From the NCBI GenBank assembly GCA_028583415.1, contig CM053275.1, positions 84,624,278-84,688,277 of the forward strand: a DNA stretch of 64,000 nt, given 5' to 3'. The DNA comes from Protea cynaroides. Taxonomy: Eukaryota; Streptophyta; Magnoliopsida; Proteales; Proteaceae. Every line of letters begins with the position of its first letter. Within the stretch, counting starts at the first letter, position 1. The translations under genes were made by a program, and so were the position numbers. The notes beneath the pieces are model-generated. The model made no database searches. It was not told the DNA's origin and was given only the letters and a program-made list of their open reading frames with translations. Below, in pieces: positions 34,700 through 45,770 of the stretch.

Positions 34700-36032
34700 A
34701 AACCTGCAAGGATTAGAAAGAACCAAACAAAGTTATTTAAGTGACTGAACCTATAAATAAAGCGTGCCATAGAAAAGTAAAAAAGTTAAGAAAAATATAA
34801 GATGCCCATGTAGGAAACCATCCCTTTAAGATTATATCCATAAGAGAGAACCAATATGAAAAACAAAGTATTACCTTGAAACAAAAAGCATTTTGACAAG
34901 TTCAAGATGCCAACAACAAAAGTCCTTTAGGTGGCTGATACTAATAGGGTAATTAAGCTCAAATACTGAGCTATCATGTCCTACATATCCATATTGAAGT
35001 TTTTTCTCTCTTTTCTATACCCCAAGTTGAGGGTCTGATTCAATGAGGATGTTGGTTAAATGGTAGTTAATGGATAGATTGAATCACCCACAGTTCAGCA
35101 GTTAGGGTGATAGTTAGGGTGATAGTAAACTAGAGGTTCACAGAAATGCTTCACCCAGGTGCTGTTTGTGCCTTTGGGAAATTTGAGGACCAATTTACAG
35201 TGGTCAAGAATGTGTGTAGTTAGTCCAAGACCTATGGTCAGTACAAGTTATAAAGAAAATCTGAAGTAGACTGAGAACACAATTGAAGAAGTGCACTTTA
35301 CGGCATTACCAGGAAGGTCATTACAAGACAGTAGTTTTCATACCAGTTGTTACTTTAAACACTCACATAAGATATGCCAATTTGCATCTTTAATTTTATA
35401 TAAGCTTGGAAGAAATGGAAACAGTATAAGTCTATAAATTTAACATCAAACTCACTGAAATAAGCATTGTTTTCTGAGTGTATTTTGGTAGAGAATTCTA
35501 AGTTTTTATCATCCAGAAATTTTTGGATGTTTACAATCCTCTGCTTCATTTTCTGCCATAAAGTGGAAGAACATTTCAAGATACAGAATAAGACAAAACG
35601 AAGTTCCATATTCAACAGCAACAGCAAAAGCACCTTACGAAACTCAAAAATGAAAATTGACCACGCATTGCTGAACAATGGACTGAAAATCAGTTAGAAT
35701 ACAAAGTTCTTCCCGAAAGAGATCTTGTTTCCTGTCTCCTGCAACCAAAGCGAAGAAACAAATACAATTGAAGATATATAAAAATTGGCGCGAACAGGAA
35801 GGGAAAGATCAAGAAGAAAATTCTAATTTTTACCAGTGAAGAAAGAGGTTTGAATAGCAAGAACAAATATAGAGAGGAAGATTGCAGCGCAGACAAGAAT
35901 TGGAACGGTTAGTTACCTGTAGGTGTCGGAGGCCTTGATGGCTCTCATCTTCCTCGCAGATCGATTCGGCCGATTTGCATCTCCTAGTTGGCTTTCCGAG
36001 GACGTTAAGAATAAGGGCAGCAAGCAATGTCA
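34700..36032 (-). other. Region with splice-like signals on the minus strand, no confirmed gene
   Basis: Between the acidic frame and the MITE at 36033 the minus strand offers a GC-richer block at 35916-36010 ending CTACAG|GTAACT and a block starting after TTTGGTTGCAG at about 35739 (DRKQDLFREELCILTDF in one phase). No phase gives a continuous product through both blocks. It is either a decayed gene, a non-coding transcript, or coincidence. Confidence 0.25.
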
Positions 36033-36182
36033 GGATCCAAATCCTCTCCTGCGGCAGGAGGGTCCTGCGGCTGATCCAAGGGGTTGGGGATCAGTTGATT
36101 CGCCTACTAATACATGGGGAGATGGACCGGCTGAAATACCACCCTTGGCAGGCGGTAGGTCGGCAGGAGACGATTTGGTTGC
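36033..36182. mobile_element. MULE-type MITE, 150 bp, copy 2
   Basis: Opposite orientation to the copy at 4919-5067: starts GGATCCAAATCCTCTCCTGC and ends GGAGACGATTTGGTTGC. Flanking 9-mers GCAATGTCA (36024-36032) and GCAATACCA (36183-36191) agree at seven of nine positions. Non-coding; open frames through it are chance. Confidence 0.82.
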
Positions 36183-36492
36183 GCAATACCACGGGATGGA
36201 TTGGAATTTGGAATTTTGTCACCTAAAATTGGAAAAATACAAGAGATCTACAAGTCGTCGGCGTGTGATTCAATTCCTCTCATCTCATGCCCCTCGTGCG
36301 GGCATGAAGAAATGCAATGACTGTCATCCATTATGCACGTATATCAATACATCGGTATGTGTACACGATAAACTACAGCCACTGGATTTTCTCATGCCGG
36401 CATGAGGGGTATGAGAAGATTTATTTCTAATGGCATCTATTCATCTGGTGCACAAGAGGGGATATCACACCGTTGTACACAGATACAGGCCA
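36183..36492. other. Short spacer, no gene recognised
   Basis: Contains CTCATGCCCCTCGTGCGGGC and, inverted, GCCGGCATGAGGGG near 36395, suggesting a further small inverted-repeat element (about 36285-36410). No coding region. Confidence 0.35.
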
Positions 36493-38736
36493 TGATGAAC
36501 TTGATATAACACTCAGAGGGGGGGGTGAATCAGTGTCTGAAAATGTTTCCTAATTATTCACTGCTGCCCGAAGCTGATGGAGACCTAACTTTTCACACAC
36601 GCACACAAGCGCATGCAAATCTACCTCGCTACCACTTAGTGGCCAGGTCTACCAAATTTGCACACCTACCCTGCAAGTCATTCCACGCACTCCCATATAT
36701 ACCAGAAAGATAAAACAATGTACACAAAGATATTACGTGGTTCACCAACACAGTGTGTGATGACTAGTCCACGGATTAATGCCCAACGGGCTCCGTATTT
36801 ACTCAACACTCAACTTTTAGTCTCTAACAAGACAAGGATATTAACCTTAGTTTTTCCCAGCATAAAACTGAGAGGGCGCACCAACGCCAAGATTCAGGCT
36901 TAACAGCCAGTGTCCAGCACCCACTGAACACACCACGCTTAACCCGCACCCACGGGAAGCAAAAAATAGTTTTTAGGCTTATAAATACAATTTTTCCCCT
37001 ACTAGCTAGGTATTCAATATTTTTCACCTACGCTAGCATACAATATATTGAAAGCATAAATAGATAGGGATTGAAAAATCTCACAAACATTGCTTTCGAA
37101 TGGCCAACAATCTCTCTGAAGCTTTACACTGCTCTTAGTTACTCTCCAACAGCCTTCAATGATGATAGAGATCGATTCATAGAGCATACCTCATCCACAG
37201 GCTTCCAATCTCTTCCAGACAACCCATGATCACCTTGAATATAAAAATAAAAGCTCTACTGACCTCTCATAGGGATTTAACACTCCATTGATGCACAAAG
37301 AAGAGGTAGTTGGTGATTGATCACTCCCACAGGGCACAAAACCCTAAAAATCCTTCTTTCTGCCTTCAAAACACTCTTTTCAATTTTTCTCTTCGTTTTT
37401 ATGACTCCCAATGGCACCCAAATGGTAGAGAATCCAAAAATATGAAAACTGTAACTTGAACGGACCGATTTGGAGCTTAGATGAAGAAGTTATGGTGGTT
37501 TAAAGTTCGGCCAATCAGAAAATTCAAAATGAAATCTTTTAAACTCATACGATGCACCCGTGCCGCACGGAATCGCCGCACCAATGCACTGTCGAGCTAT
37601 GATTCGCTGAGCAAAGAATCTTCGTTGGCGTCCGTCGGATCGTCTGCAAAAAGGCGGGATTTGAAGCCAACCTTTGGATCTGGATAAGTTGCGTCAGGCA
37701 CAATCGGATTCGATCTTCACCGCAAGATCTGGATCAACCTACCGTTGTACTGCGTGTGCGCCACACGGAATCAAGGTTTCGTTTCAATATGACGCGGTGC
37801 AACTTATTAAGCTGCGGCTGACCAATCATAGTTTGCGCGGGAGAATCCAGACGCGATCTCCACATAACACATTAGTCCGCACCTTTTTGAACCGTCAGAT
37901 CGAAATCTGAGCTTGTGGCTCCATTTTGATCGTCGATCTCGCATCTCCTCACTTTTAGCTTGACGAAAAAACCCTTGATAACCTTTTAAAAGGCCTCTGT
38001 AATCGAGTTTCCTTCAAAACACACCATGTAGATTATTAAACTTCCCGAGAGGTCTTCTCTCTAGAAAAATCATCCATTCTCTCTCTAAGCGCTTTATCAA
38101 ACACCTGGTGGGCCTCATGCGTGCATGCGGCAGTGGGCCTGCGGGCTAATTGCTACTAGAGTGGCTTCGGGTGCTCCCATGCATTTTGCGGCATGGCTTA
38201 CTACATGAGCATGCAGCCTAGGCAATGCCTTGCGGTTGTTGTGTTGTTACTACCTTGCGGCTGGCCATGTGGCTGGCTAGCCATGTGGGGCTGCCGCTGT
38301 GGTGCCGCAGCCCTTGGCCAGGCTGGCTACCACGGTGGCATGCCACCTTAGCACAGTGGGTCCCACCCATATTTCTCTCTCTACAGTCTCTCTCTTTAAT
38401 TTCTCTTCAATTTCTCATGCCTCAACACTGCCTCATCATCAGAAACTCGACCACATCATCAGAGAAGCTGTGCCAGATCACCAATGGGGTCCACAGATAA
38501 TCTCTCTCATCAAATTCAATGTAGAATATTATTCAACGCGCTACAAACCATCTGAAACACATTATAAGAGATGTAGAATACTGTAGAATCACAAATACAA
38601 GGTTATTCCATCTTTGCCACTACACTGACACTCTCTCTCCTGCACTGACACTCTCTCTCCTAATTTCTCTGACTGAATGCTCACAAACACTGTCACATCA
38701 GCCAAGTTGCCAACAATGACAACATAAAGTCCAACA
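36493..38736 (-). mobile_element. Solo LTR, family A, copy 3 (2244 bp), minus strand
   Basis: On the plus strand it starts TGATGAACTTGATATAACAC and ends CATAAAGTCCAACA, the inverse of the family ends. An exact GGCCA duplication flanks it (36488-36492 and 38737-38741). No internal region adjoins. It contains the same GC-rich GGCATGCC-type block (38130-38360) in inverse order. It is closest to the copy at 26624-28859. Confidence 0.95.
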
Positions 38737-38828
38737 GGCCACAGATCGGACAGATTTTTGTTCGTTGGTGCAAAACCCGTAATAAATTTTGTCAACAATT
38801 TTCATACACCATGTATGTATAGTACTGA

Positions 38829-39283
38829 GGGTGTTAAACGGTGCGGTTTTTCAGTTTAACGGTGCGATTCCGTATGTAATTTATAAAACCAAAATTAAAC
38901 CATTTATTAAACGGTTTCAAAATGCTTACTAAAACTGATTAATTTAATTTTTTTTGGTTTTTAAACGGTTTCGCTACCAAGAGGGAAAGGAAGATAGTTA
39001 AGAACAAAGTAGAGGGAAAACCAAAGAAATCATTAAAATAATTTTAATCATATATGAAAGTGGACATAGGATTTAGAAGTATGCTATGTCGAAACCAATA
39101 AAATATAATTCATTTCTACAAATATAGACATTTAGCACTCAGGGATTAAAATAAAGGTTTAGTCAGTTTAAATGGTTTCATTCTTGAAAATAGAATCGAA
39201 CCATTTAATAATCGGTTTAATGGTTTCGGTTTAAACGATTCGGTTCGATTCTGGTACACAGTTTGGATTCATTTTTGACACCC
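38829..39283. mobile_element. AAACGGTTT-rich MITE, probably hAT-type
   Basis: The left end GGGTGTTAAACGGTGCGG and the inverse of the right end (GGGTGTCAAAAATG) share GGGTGT, and the interior repeats AACGGTTT and GGTTTAAACG, making it self-complementary. No coding capacity. No clean 8-bp duplication was found. Confidence 0.55.
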
Positions 39284-40072
39284 TTAATGTATACAATTAA
39301 GATATAAGCTCTTCATTTAATAGAGGACCGGTAGATTTGAATTTACACTTCTTCATCTGACAACTGATTTGAATTTACACTGATTCATCCGAATCTAATA
39401 CTTTTCAAACTGCAATATAGACATTTACCTGATCTTTGGAGACTGACACACCAAAATATAGATTATGAGTTGTAGAAGTTTCTCTTATTGAGATGACAAT
39501 TTTATAGGTCATAAACCTTAATCTAGGTAGTGACTCCAATTTATTTCCATCCATTGCGGTAGTAGGCAAGATCTAAGGCAAAGGCCTATGATCTCAAAAT
39601 TTAAAATGAACCCTATGTTACCGTTAGATTCCAAACCACCTTCTTTCATGCCATGAAAGAGAAGACCTTGGAGGGAAAACTCTATGTCCTCCAGTGGCAA
39701 CTGTATATGAAAACTTTTGCCATAAAATTTTCATATTTTTTTCAACCTCCAGTCCCTCACAACCATAACACCGAATGCTAAGTGACCCACATTGTTCGAT
39801 CTGGGACTTCCGGCACAGTTCCTTACCACTAAATGTCAATTGGACAGCACCATTTTATTAATTTGTATTACAGATTGATCATTGGTGTGCAATACAAACC
39901 ACCACCGTTGGCAACGGAAAAAAATTATGTCCGATCGTGTCTTTCTGCTCTGATGCAGCCAGATAGAAAGAAAGTAAAAAAGCCTAAGAGGAGAGGTCAA
40001 AGGAGTCAACGCCAAGGACGGACCCATAAAAATCCGTTGTTCATATCCATGGCACCTAGCACTTTAATATAT
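39284..40072. other. Spacer with a short Tat-LTR-like scrap
   Basis: At about 39508-39545, ATAAACCTTAATCTAGGTAG followed by TGACTCCA resembles the last bases of the Tat LTRs. Short open frames (39624-39839 minus; 39833-40120 plus) have no known motif. Confidence 0.3.
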
Positions 40073-40766
40073 ATTTGGGAAAAGTACAGTTTCCTCCCTT
40101 GTGGTTTGCCCGAAGAATAAATGCGTCCAAAAGTTTCAAATAAGTACAATTGTCCCATTTTTTTAACGGTGTTAATCTTAAATCTTCTATGGACAATTCT
40201 ACCCTTGGATTGTGCATTTCTGCATTCTTCTGAGTTATTGGTTCTCTGAATTTGTATCAAACAATGGCGATTAGGGCCACCCATCCAAGTACTTATCAAA
40301 ACACTTCTTCTTCTTCTTTTGTGTTCTCTTTGGACCTATTAGAACAAAATAGAGGAAATTTTCGGCGCCAGTTACAACCGGTGATTAGGGCATCAAAAAC
40401 AAAGAAAAGGAACGTAGAGATAAGGAATTATGTTGAGATACTTGATGCTGGTGTAAAGATCGTTGCTCGTTTTCATTCTCACTACCCCCATATGGCGATT
40501 CCAGCAAGAAAACCACCAAATTCATGGTGTTTAAACCCTAGCAGTACCGGTGTCCCTAAAACTCCAGGCTAGGATCCTTTGCGCTTCCACCCAAGGGGTT
40601 TTGGAAGCAAAGAAGCCAACATACATGTTGGGGGAGACATAGTTAGCGATGGCGGGGTTCTTATAAGTGATCAGTGGCCTAGAGGGCCGAGAAACAGTTG
40701 CAGGAGCAAGGTGACATTAAGTTCCAAAATAGAGCCATCAAATTCAATCCAAGCGCGGACATTATG
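40073..40766 (+). mobile_element. Possible third gene-capturing MULE, truncated by the chromovirus
   Basis: Begins near GGGAAAAGTACAGTTTCCTC, a style like the ends of the other two MULEs, and is followed by a pyrimidine-rich segment and then a gene-like open frame (40264-40572). The right end is not visible because the gypsy element starts at 40767. The partner end should lie beyond the right edge of the window if the structure is right. Low certainty. Confidence 0.35.
40264..40572 (+). CDS. Gene-like fragment, possible plastid-targeted protein N-terminus, unidentified
   Basis: From ATG (MAIRATHPSTYQNTSSSSF) the frame is open for 102 codons. The first about 45 residues are Ser/Thr- and Arg-rich and nearly lack acidic residues, as in chloroplast transit peptides, reaching LQPVIRASKTKK. 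The following RNYVEILDAGVKIVARFHSH looks like folded protein sequence. I do not recognise the family. After SWCLNPSSTG the match to anything protein-like fades and a TAG ends it at 40572. It is most likely the 5' exon of a host gene carried as a captured fragment; a live small gene is less likely. Confidence 0.4.
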   Translation: MAIRATHPSTYQNTSSSSFVFSLDLLEQNRGNFRRQLQPVIRASKTKKRNVEIRNYVEILDAGVKIVARFHSHYPHMAIPARKPPNSWCLNPSSTGVPKTPG

Positions 40767-42329
40767 TGTAAGACCCGTATCGAAGTAACCGGTCTTACCA
40801 CCTTGTACCAGGTCTACCTATCATGGTCGAGCCAAGTAGACCAAGTGCGTAAAGAAACCACAAGACCAGGTATGAAATTTAACTCAAAAACAGTAAAAAA
40901 TTAGTGTGTGGTCGCATGCCTAAATAGGTATGTCCGACCCCACCACAAAAGAGTCCAACCCATGAATTTTTGGTGGTGGGGTCGCATGTCTTAAAAAACG
41001 TAGGGTCAACGGATTCTGCGACCCTACATCTGACCCTACGGAACCCAGTCAGAAACCAAAATTAGAAAACCTTCCTAATCCGAAGGGGGTTCTTTCCTAA
41101 ACTCATTAGGACATATTTGGAGGGTTTTCCTCTATAAATAGGACGTACCTTAGCCTCTTTCACTCCTTTAGAACCCTAATTGAATGTGAGAGAAAGAGAA
41201 GAGAAGGAAGAGAAGGAGAATTGAAGAAGAAGGCCAAGGAAGAGAGGAAGTTCAGAGAAACCTCTGAATCTCAGTAAACCCAAGGTATGAACCTAAATCC
41301 TTACCTGAATTGAGAGCCTAGAATAGTTTATGAAGGGCATAGGATTAGGAGAAACCCAAATCATCCATCCATTGACAAATTCCAAGAGAACCCATGGAGG
41401 AAATCATTGTGGACAAGGGATGGTGTATAAAAATTATAGTTTGAGCCATAAAACGATCATAGGAAGGACCATGATGGTAAGCCAAAGGATTCAAACATGA
41501 AGGAATGGACTTAAGAGTGAAAGGTTGACCAAAAATACATGTGGTTGCATGTTGGGTCAAATGATATCCGACCCCACGAGACCTACATGATCGACCACAT
41601 GCCCTCGGGAAGTTCCAGGGAGGGTGTGGTCGCACGTAGGGTCGAAGTATGTTCAACCCCACCTGCGACCCCACCACCCCTATGGTCATAAAAACTGAGA
41701 CCCCAGGTGCTACCCTACCCTGCGTCCTTACCCCTGTGGTCGCAGAAACTGAGACCCCAGGTACTACCCCACCTGCGACCCTTCAATTTTTGTTAGTCTA
41801 AACATATTGGAATTAATTCTAATTAAAATCTATCGACTAGTTAGGTATTTTCAGTGATTTAAAAGTGAATTATAAAGGTTGAACGAGGATCTACAAGCAA
41901 TCAAAGGTGAGGGAACAAGACCTAAACTAATTGACTAATAATAAAATGTTTTATTTATTTTTGTCCAATGCCATGAATGATTCTATGCTTATATGCGTGT
42001 ATTGTGCATTTCACATGTCATCCAATATTCCTGCTATTTATGTTAATGCATATTTAATTCCGTTTATTTATAACATGATGATGATGATGCTAGGAGTAGG
42101 CATGTGAATGTTTGTGTATGGTTAGTGTACTTGATGCGAGTGGAGCATCAGGGGGAGGACGTGACACTGTGGTTCATCCTGGTCACTAGACTCTAGCTCT
42201 ATATCTACTTAAGTCTTGTCCACTAACATCGTCGTGTCGCCATTACTTTAGCAGAACTATTACGTCGTAGGGCATCAGGGGAGGTGGTCTCGGACCATGT
42301 AATCTCTGACTCTGCCATGGGGCCTTAGC

Positions 42330-44660
42330 TGTAAGATCCGTACTCCGTAAACCCGGTCTAAACCTTGGTTTTGTGTCGTAGCAGGTCTTCCGATCATCAC
42401 CGGGCCAGACGGGACGAGCGGATGACAAACAGGTATGAAATCGGATCAAAGACGGTCAATTAGTCATCATTTTATGTTGACCGGTCGATGGTACCGGCCT
42501 TGGTTCCGGTCGACCGGTCAGCTCTGCGCAGCTGAATGTGGAAATCCAGAAATTGACTTCTGAGGGTCCCACTTTCCTGATTTCGAATCCTAAGACTTTC
42601 CTAATCCTAATAGGGTTACTAAACCCTAATTCTAGCCTATAAATACACCCTTAAACCTCCTCAAATCCTTTCCATTGTCTCTCACAAACTCTAGAGAAGA
42701 GAAGGAGGTTGGAAAGGAGAATGAGCTAGGAAGAAGAAGAAGGTGCCGCCATTACCGTTCGACGACGCTCACGTTACGCCAGTCAATGGTAAGTGTTTGA
42801 ATCAATCTTCTTACCCTATGTTAGTTGTGTGGGTGGATCAATACCATGCAAAGTAGGTATTGATTTAAAACCCTAAATTGGCCAATAAACCCTAACTTGC
42901 CGTCAAACCCTAGATTCGAGTTCCGAGATGATATTCATCGAAATGAGACTTGAATGAGTTGGGGATTACTCTAACTCAAAGCTCAAACTTAGAATGAATA
43001 GGAGAAACCTTGGAAATCCATGGAGGATGATCGATGGCAGTCGAAAAGCCCATGTATGGTCTTCCGGAGACATACCGGTCGACTGTACCGGTTGCACACA
43101 GTGCGGCCGGTATGTTGCCACCGGTATCCTTCGGAAGGCTGGTCTGTGGGGACCGGCTGACCATACCGGTCGTCAGTCTTTCCCATAGAGCTGCGATCGG
43201 TACATGCCACTGGTCAACTCTGTGAGGGTATTTTGTAACTTTGTTGGTTTCTGACCAACATGAAACCTTAAGAAAAATATTCTAATGAAACCCTAATAAT
43301 ACTGTAGGATTTTGTGACTTTCCATTTGCATCTTGCGACGTGGAGCAAGCTATCAAACGAGCGTCAGGTAAGGGAATCTGACCTAAACCTAATAATTAAT
43401 GGACAGTAAATCGTTGTTAATAACCTGAATATATATGACGTGTTGTTTGTGCATATTCACATGCCATCTTTTAATTTCAGTTATTATTACTGTTCATGCA
43501 TTGTTAGGATGTGATTGTTAAGCATGAGATTGTTTTCGTTAGTGTGTGGAGTGGGGCATGGGCCTAGGATCGCTCCTCACACTAGCACCTTTTGTAGTAT
43601 TTTGTCTTAACATGCTTGGTACGGGTGGGGCATTAGGGGAAGGTCGTGGTACGGTGGTCTCCGATATTGATGTTGGCCTGGCCATGGTTATGTGGCACTG
43701 TGGTCTCCGAGTCGACGCTGGCTTGTCCACGATGCTTTAGCTCTATCTCTATGCCGTAGGGAGTTATGTTGGGATAGGGTCTACCTGCGTATTGTTTCTA
43801 TCATAGTGGGTTAGTTGCGGATAGGGCATCAGGGGAGGTATGGGAATGCCTTAGCTCTATCTCTATGTCGTAGACGGCTGTGCTGGGATAGGGCATACAT
43901 TGATGACATATAGGATTGGTTAATTACAAGCCCAGTTTGTGAGCCCTGGCCAGTAGGGGCTTAGGTACTGGTATGGGTAGAGCATCAGGGGAGGTACGGG
44001 GGTATCTTAGCTCTATCTCTATTCCATGATGGGTGCATGTGGGCCAATGGGGGTGTGATCCATGAGGTGCCACACACTCGTGTATAGAGGTGCGGGGGCC
44101 ACCAAACCTTTCTATAGCACATTACAAACTTAAAACCAGACCACAGCATAAAATGATTGTTACTCATGCATAATATTGTGAAATTGTCTGATTGTCTTAC
44201 TGAGCTAAGTTGTGAGCTCACCCTTTGTATGTACATTATTTTTAGATGTTGATGCAGGTTACACTATTGACGACTATATGAATGCTCTAGTGTATGGTGG
44301 TGTTGCAGCGTTGGACGTACAGGCAGGAGAGGACGAGCATGACGCTTCATGCGAGTGCCCTTTCTGCGTGTACCTTTGATTGATTTTATTTATTTCAGTT
44401 ATTTTCAGTTGGACTAAATGGATGTAAGGATATTATATTATATGTTTGAATTTGAATAATTGGATATTTTATTTAAAGTTATCAATAGATTCTCAGTTCA
44501 TTTATTTAAAGACTTCCGCTGTACTATTTATATTCTGATTGTGGTTATGTGTAATGGTTTGTATGAGTGGACACGACCTATTTGAGATCCTGGTGTGAAC
44601 CGTTGGTTCAATGATGGTTCACTCACACCATTCTGGTTGGATCAGAATTGGGGTGTGACA
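42330..44660 (+). mobile_element. Nested solo LTR (2331 bp), related gypsy family
   Basis: TGTAAGATCCGTACTCCG ... TTGGGGTGTGACA, flanked by an exact TTAGC duplication (42325-42329 and 44661-44665). Its layout mirrors the host LTR: a TATA-type CTATAAATAC (42640), repeated GGGCATCAGGGGAGG and TTAGCTCTATCTCTAT motifs, and a Cys-containing open frame near the 3' end. It therefore comes from a sister family of the chromovirus it entered. Confidence 0.95.
44251..44379 (+). CDS. Conserved small open frame in the nested LTR (Cys motif), function unknown
   Basis: The frame reads DAGYTIDDYMNALVYGG, VAALDVQAGEDEHD, then ASCECPFCVYL and stop. It has a counterpart at 45072-45203 in the host LTR with the same length pattern and a C-E-C-x-x-C ending. 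An in-frame stop lies about 50 bases upstream and there is no ATG at the start, but TATTTTTAG just before it looks like a splice acceptor, so it could be an exon. I do not recognise it. See the entry at 45072. Confidence 0.45.
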   Translation, partial: DAGYTIDDYMNALVYGGVAALDVQAGEDEHDASCECPFCVYL

Positions 44661-45071
44661 TTAGCTCTATCTCTATGGATGTATTGAGGGATGTTGGGGT
44701 GAGGCCTTGGATACACTGTTTGACATTAGGATTGGTTAGTTGCGAGTCCAGTTTGCAAGCCCTCACCAATAGGGGCTTACGTGTTGGTATGGGTAGGGCA
44801 TCAGGGGAAGTATGATGCGGTGCAGTCCTAAGCTATATCCCTATTCCATGGTGGGTGCATGTGAGACGACAATGGTGTTTGATCCATTGGGCGGCTTCAC
44901 ATACTTGTGTATAGAGGTGCGGCGGCCACCTATCCTTTTTATTGTACATTGTAAACTTATGAACCAAACCAAAGATATGAATTGAATGCATGCATATCCT
45001 TGTTGCATTGTTTTGTTTGCTCACTGAGCCATGATGTGTGCTCACCCTTTCGACGTCGAATATTTTTAGTT

Positions 45072-45203
45072 GATGATGCAGGGACCACAGTAGAAGACTA
45101 TATGAATGCTTCGATGTACGGGCATATTGCGGCAATGGATGCAGAAGTTATAATGGAATCGCATGATTCGTCATGCGAGTGCAACGCATGCATCTTCGAT
45201 TAG
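45072..45203 (+). CDS. Conserved small open frame in the chromovirus LTR (Cys motif), function unknown
   Basis: DDAGTTVEDYMNASMYGH, then IAAMDAEVIMESHD, then SSCECNACIFD and stop; a longer version can start at an ATG at 44982 (73 residues). Compared with 44251-44379 about half the residues are identical and most others are conservative (V/I, E/D, M/L, I/V, F/Y), while several codons differ only at the third base (GCGGCA against GCAGCG). It lies about 280 bp before the LTR end, downstream of TATTTTTAG. That pattern suggests past selection on a peptide, possibly a leader exon of the element. No known family recognised. Confidence 0.45.
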   Translation, partial: DDAGTTVEDYMNASMYGHIAAMDAEVIMESHDSSCECNACIFD

Positions 45204-45485
45204 TTTTTCTTTGAATTATTCAGACGATGTAATTGATTAAATTATTTTATTTTATGTCTTTGTTATTTGGAGATAATTGGATAATTTATTTACTTTATCA
45301 CCGTTAGACTCTCAGTTCATTTAATATTAAAGACTTTCGCTATTGTTTATTTACTCTGATTATGGTTGTGGATGTGTACGGTTTAAGCAAACGAACACAG
45401 TTTATTCGAGATCCTGATTGAACCGTTGGTTTATTGGCGGCTCATCACACCATTTTGAATAGTACGGAATTTGGGAGTGACAACT

Positions 45486-45496
45486 TGGTATCAGAG
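45486..45496 (+). promoter_or_regulatory. Primer-binding site of the chromovirus
   Basis: TGGTATCAGAG, complementary to the 3' end of plant initiator methionine tRNA, three bases after the LTR end. Confidence 0.9.
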
Positions 45497-45770
45497 TTCT
45501 CAGGCCCTGTCTATTAAACCAGTATATTTTCACAAAAAGTTCGTGAACTGAGTTAGGATAAAATTTAAAAGCTGTAATAATAACACACTATAAGCACCTG
45601 TGTTGTATGAGACAAAAATTAAGAAAGAGAATAATGCACTATTAAAAGGAGAAACAAATTTCATATATACATCGAATAAAAAGCAACAAATATATATATC
45701 CAAATCAGAGTACGGTCCACAATTCAGACAGTTACTCTGTAGTACAAGGAAAAACAAAAGAAAATATACA

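Larger units (their letters stand above)
40767..45482 (+). repeat. Left LTR of the chromovirus, containing a nested solo LTR
   Basis: The LTR proper is 40767-42329 plus 44666-45482 (about 2.4 kb), ending GGGAGTGACA. It contains TCCTCTATAAATAGG (near 41133) as a TATA box, with a purine-rich GAGAAGGAAGAGAAGGAG stretch after it. 40767-42329 matches 49814-51370 of the right LTR closely, apart from short gaps. The right LTR shows the uninterrupted site (GGGGCCTCAGCTCTATC near 51367), so the nested insertion came after the element. Confidence 0.92.

Noticed and set aside
35923..36405. 160-codon plus-strand frame
   Set aside because: Passes through the MITE at 36033-36182 and its flanks; the protein has no motif and the frame depends on the inserted element.
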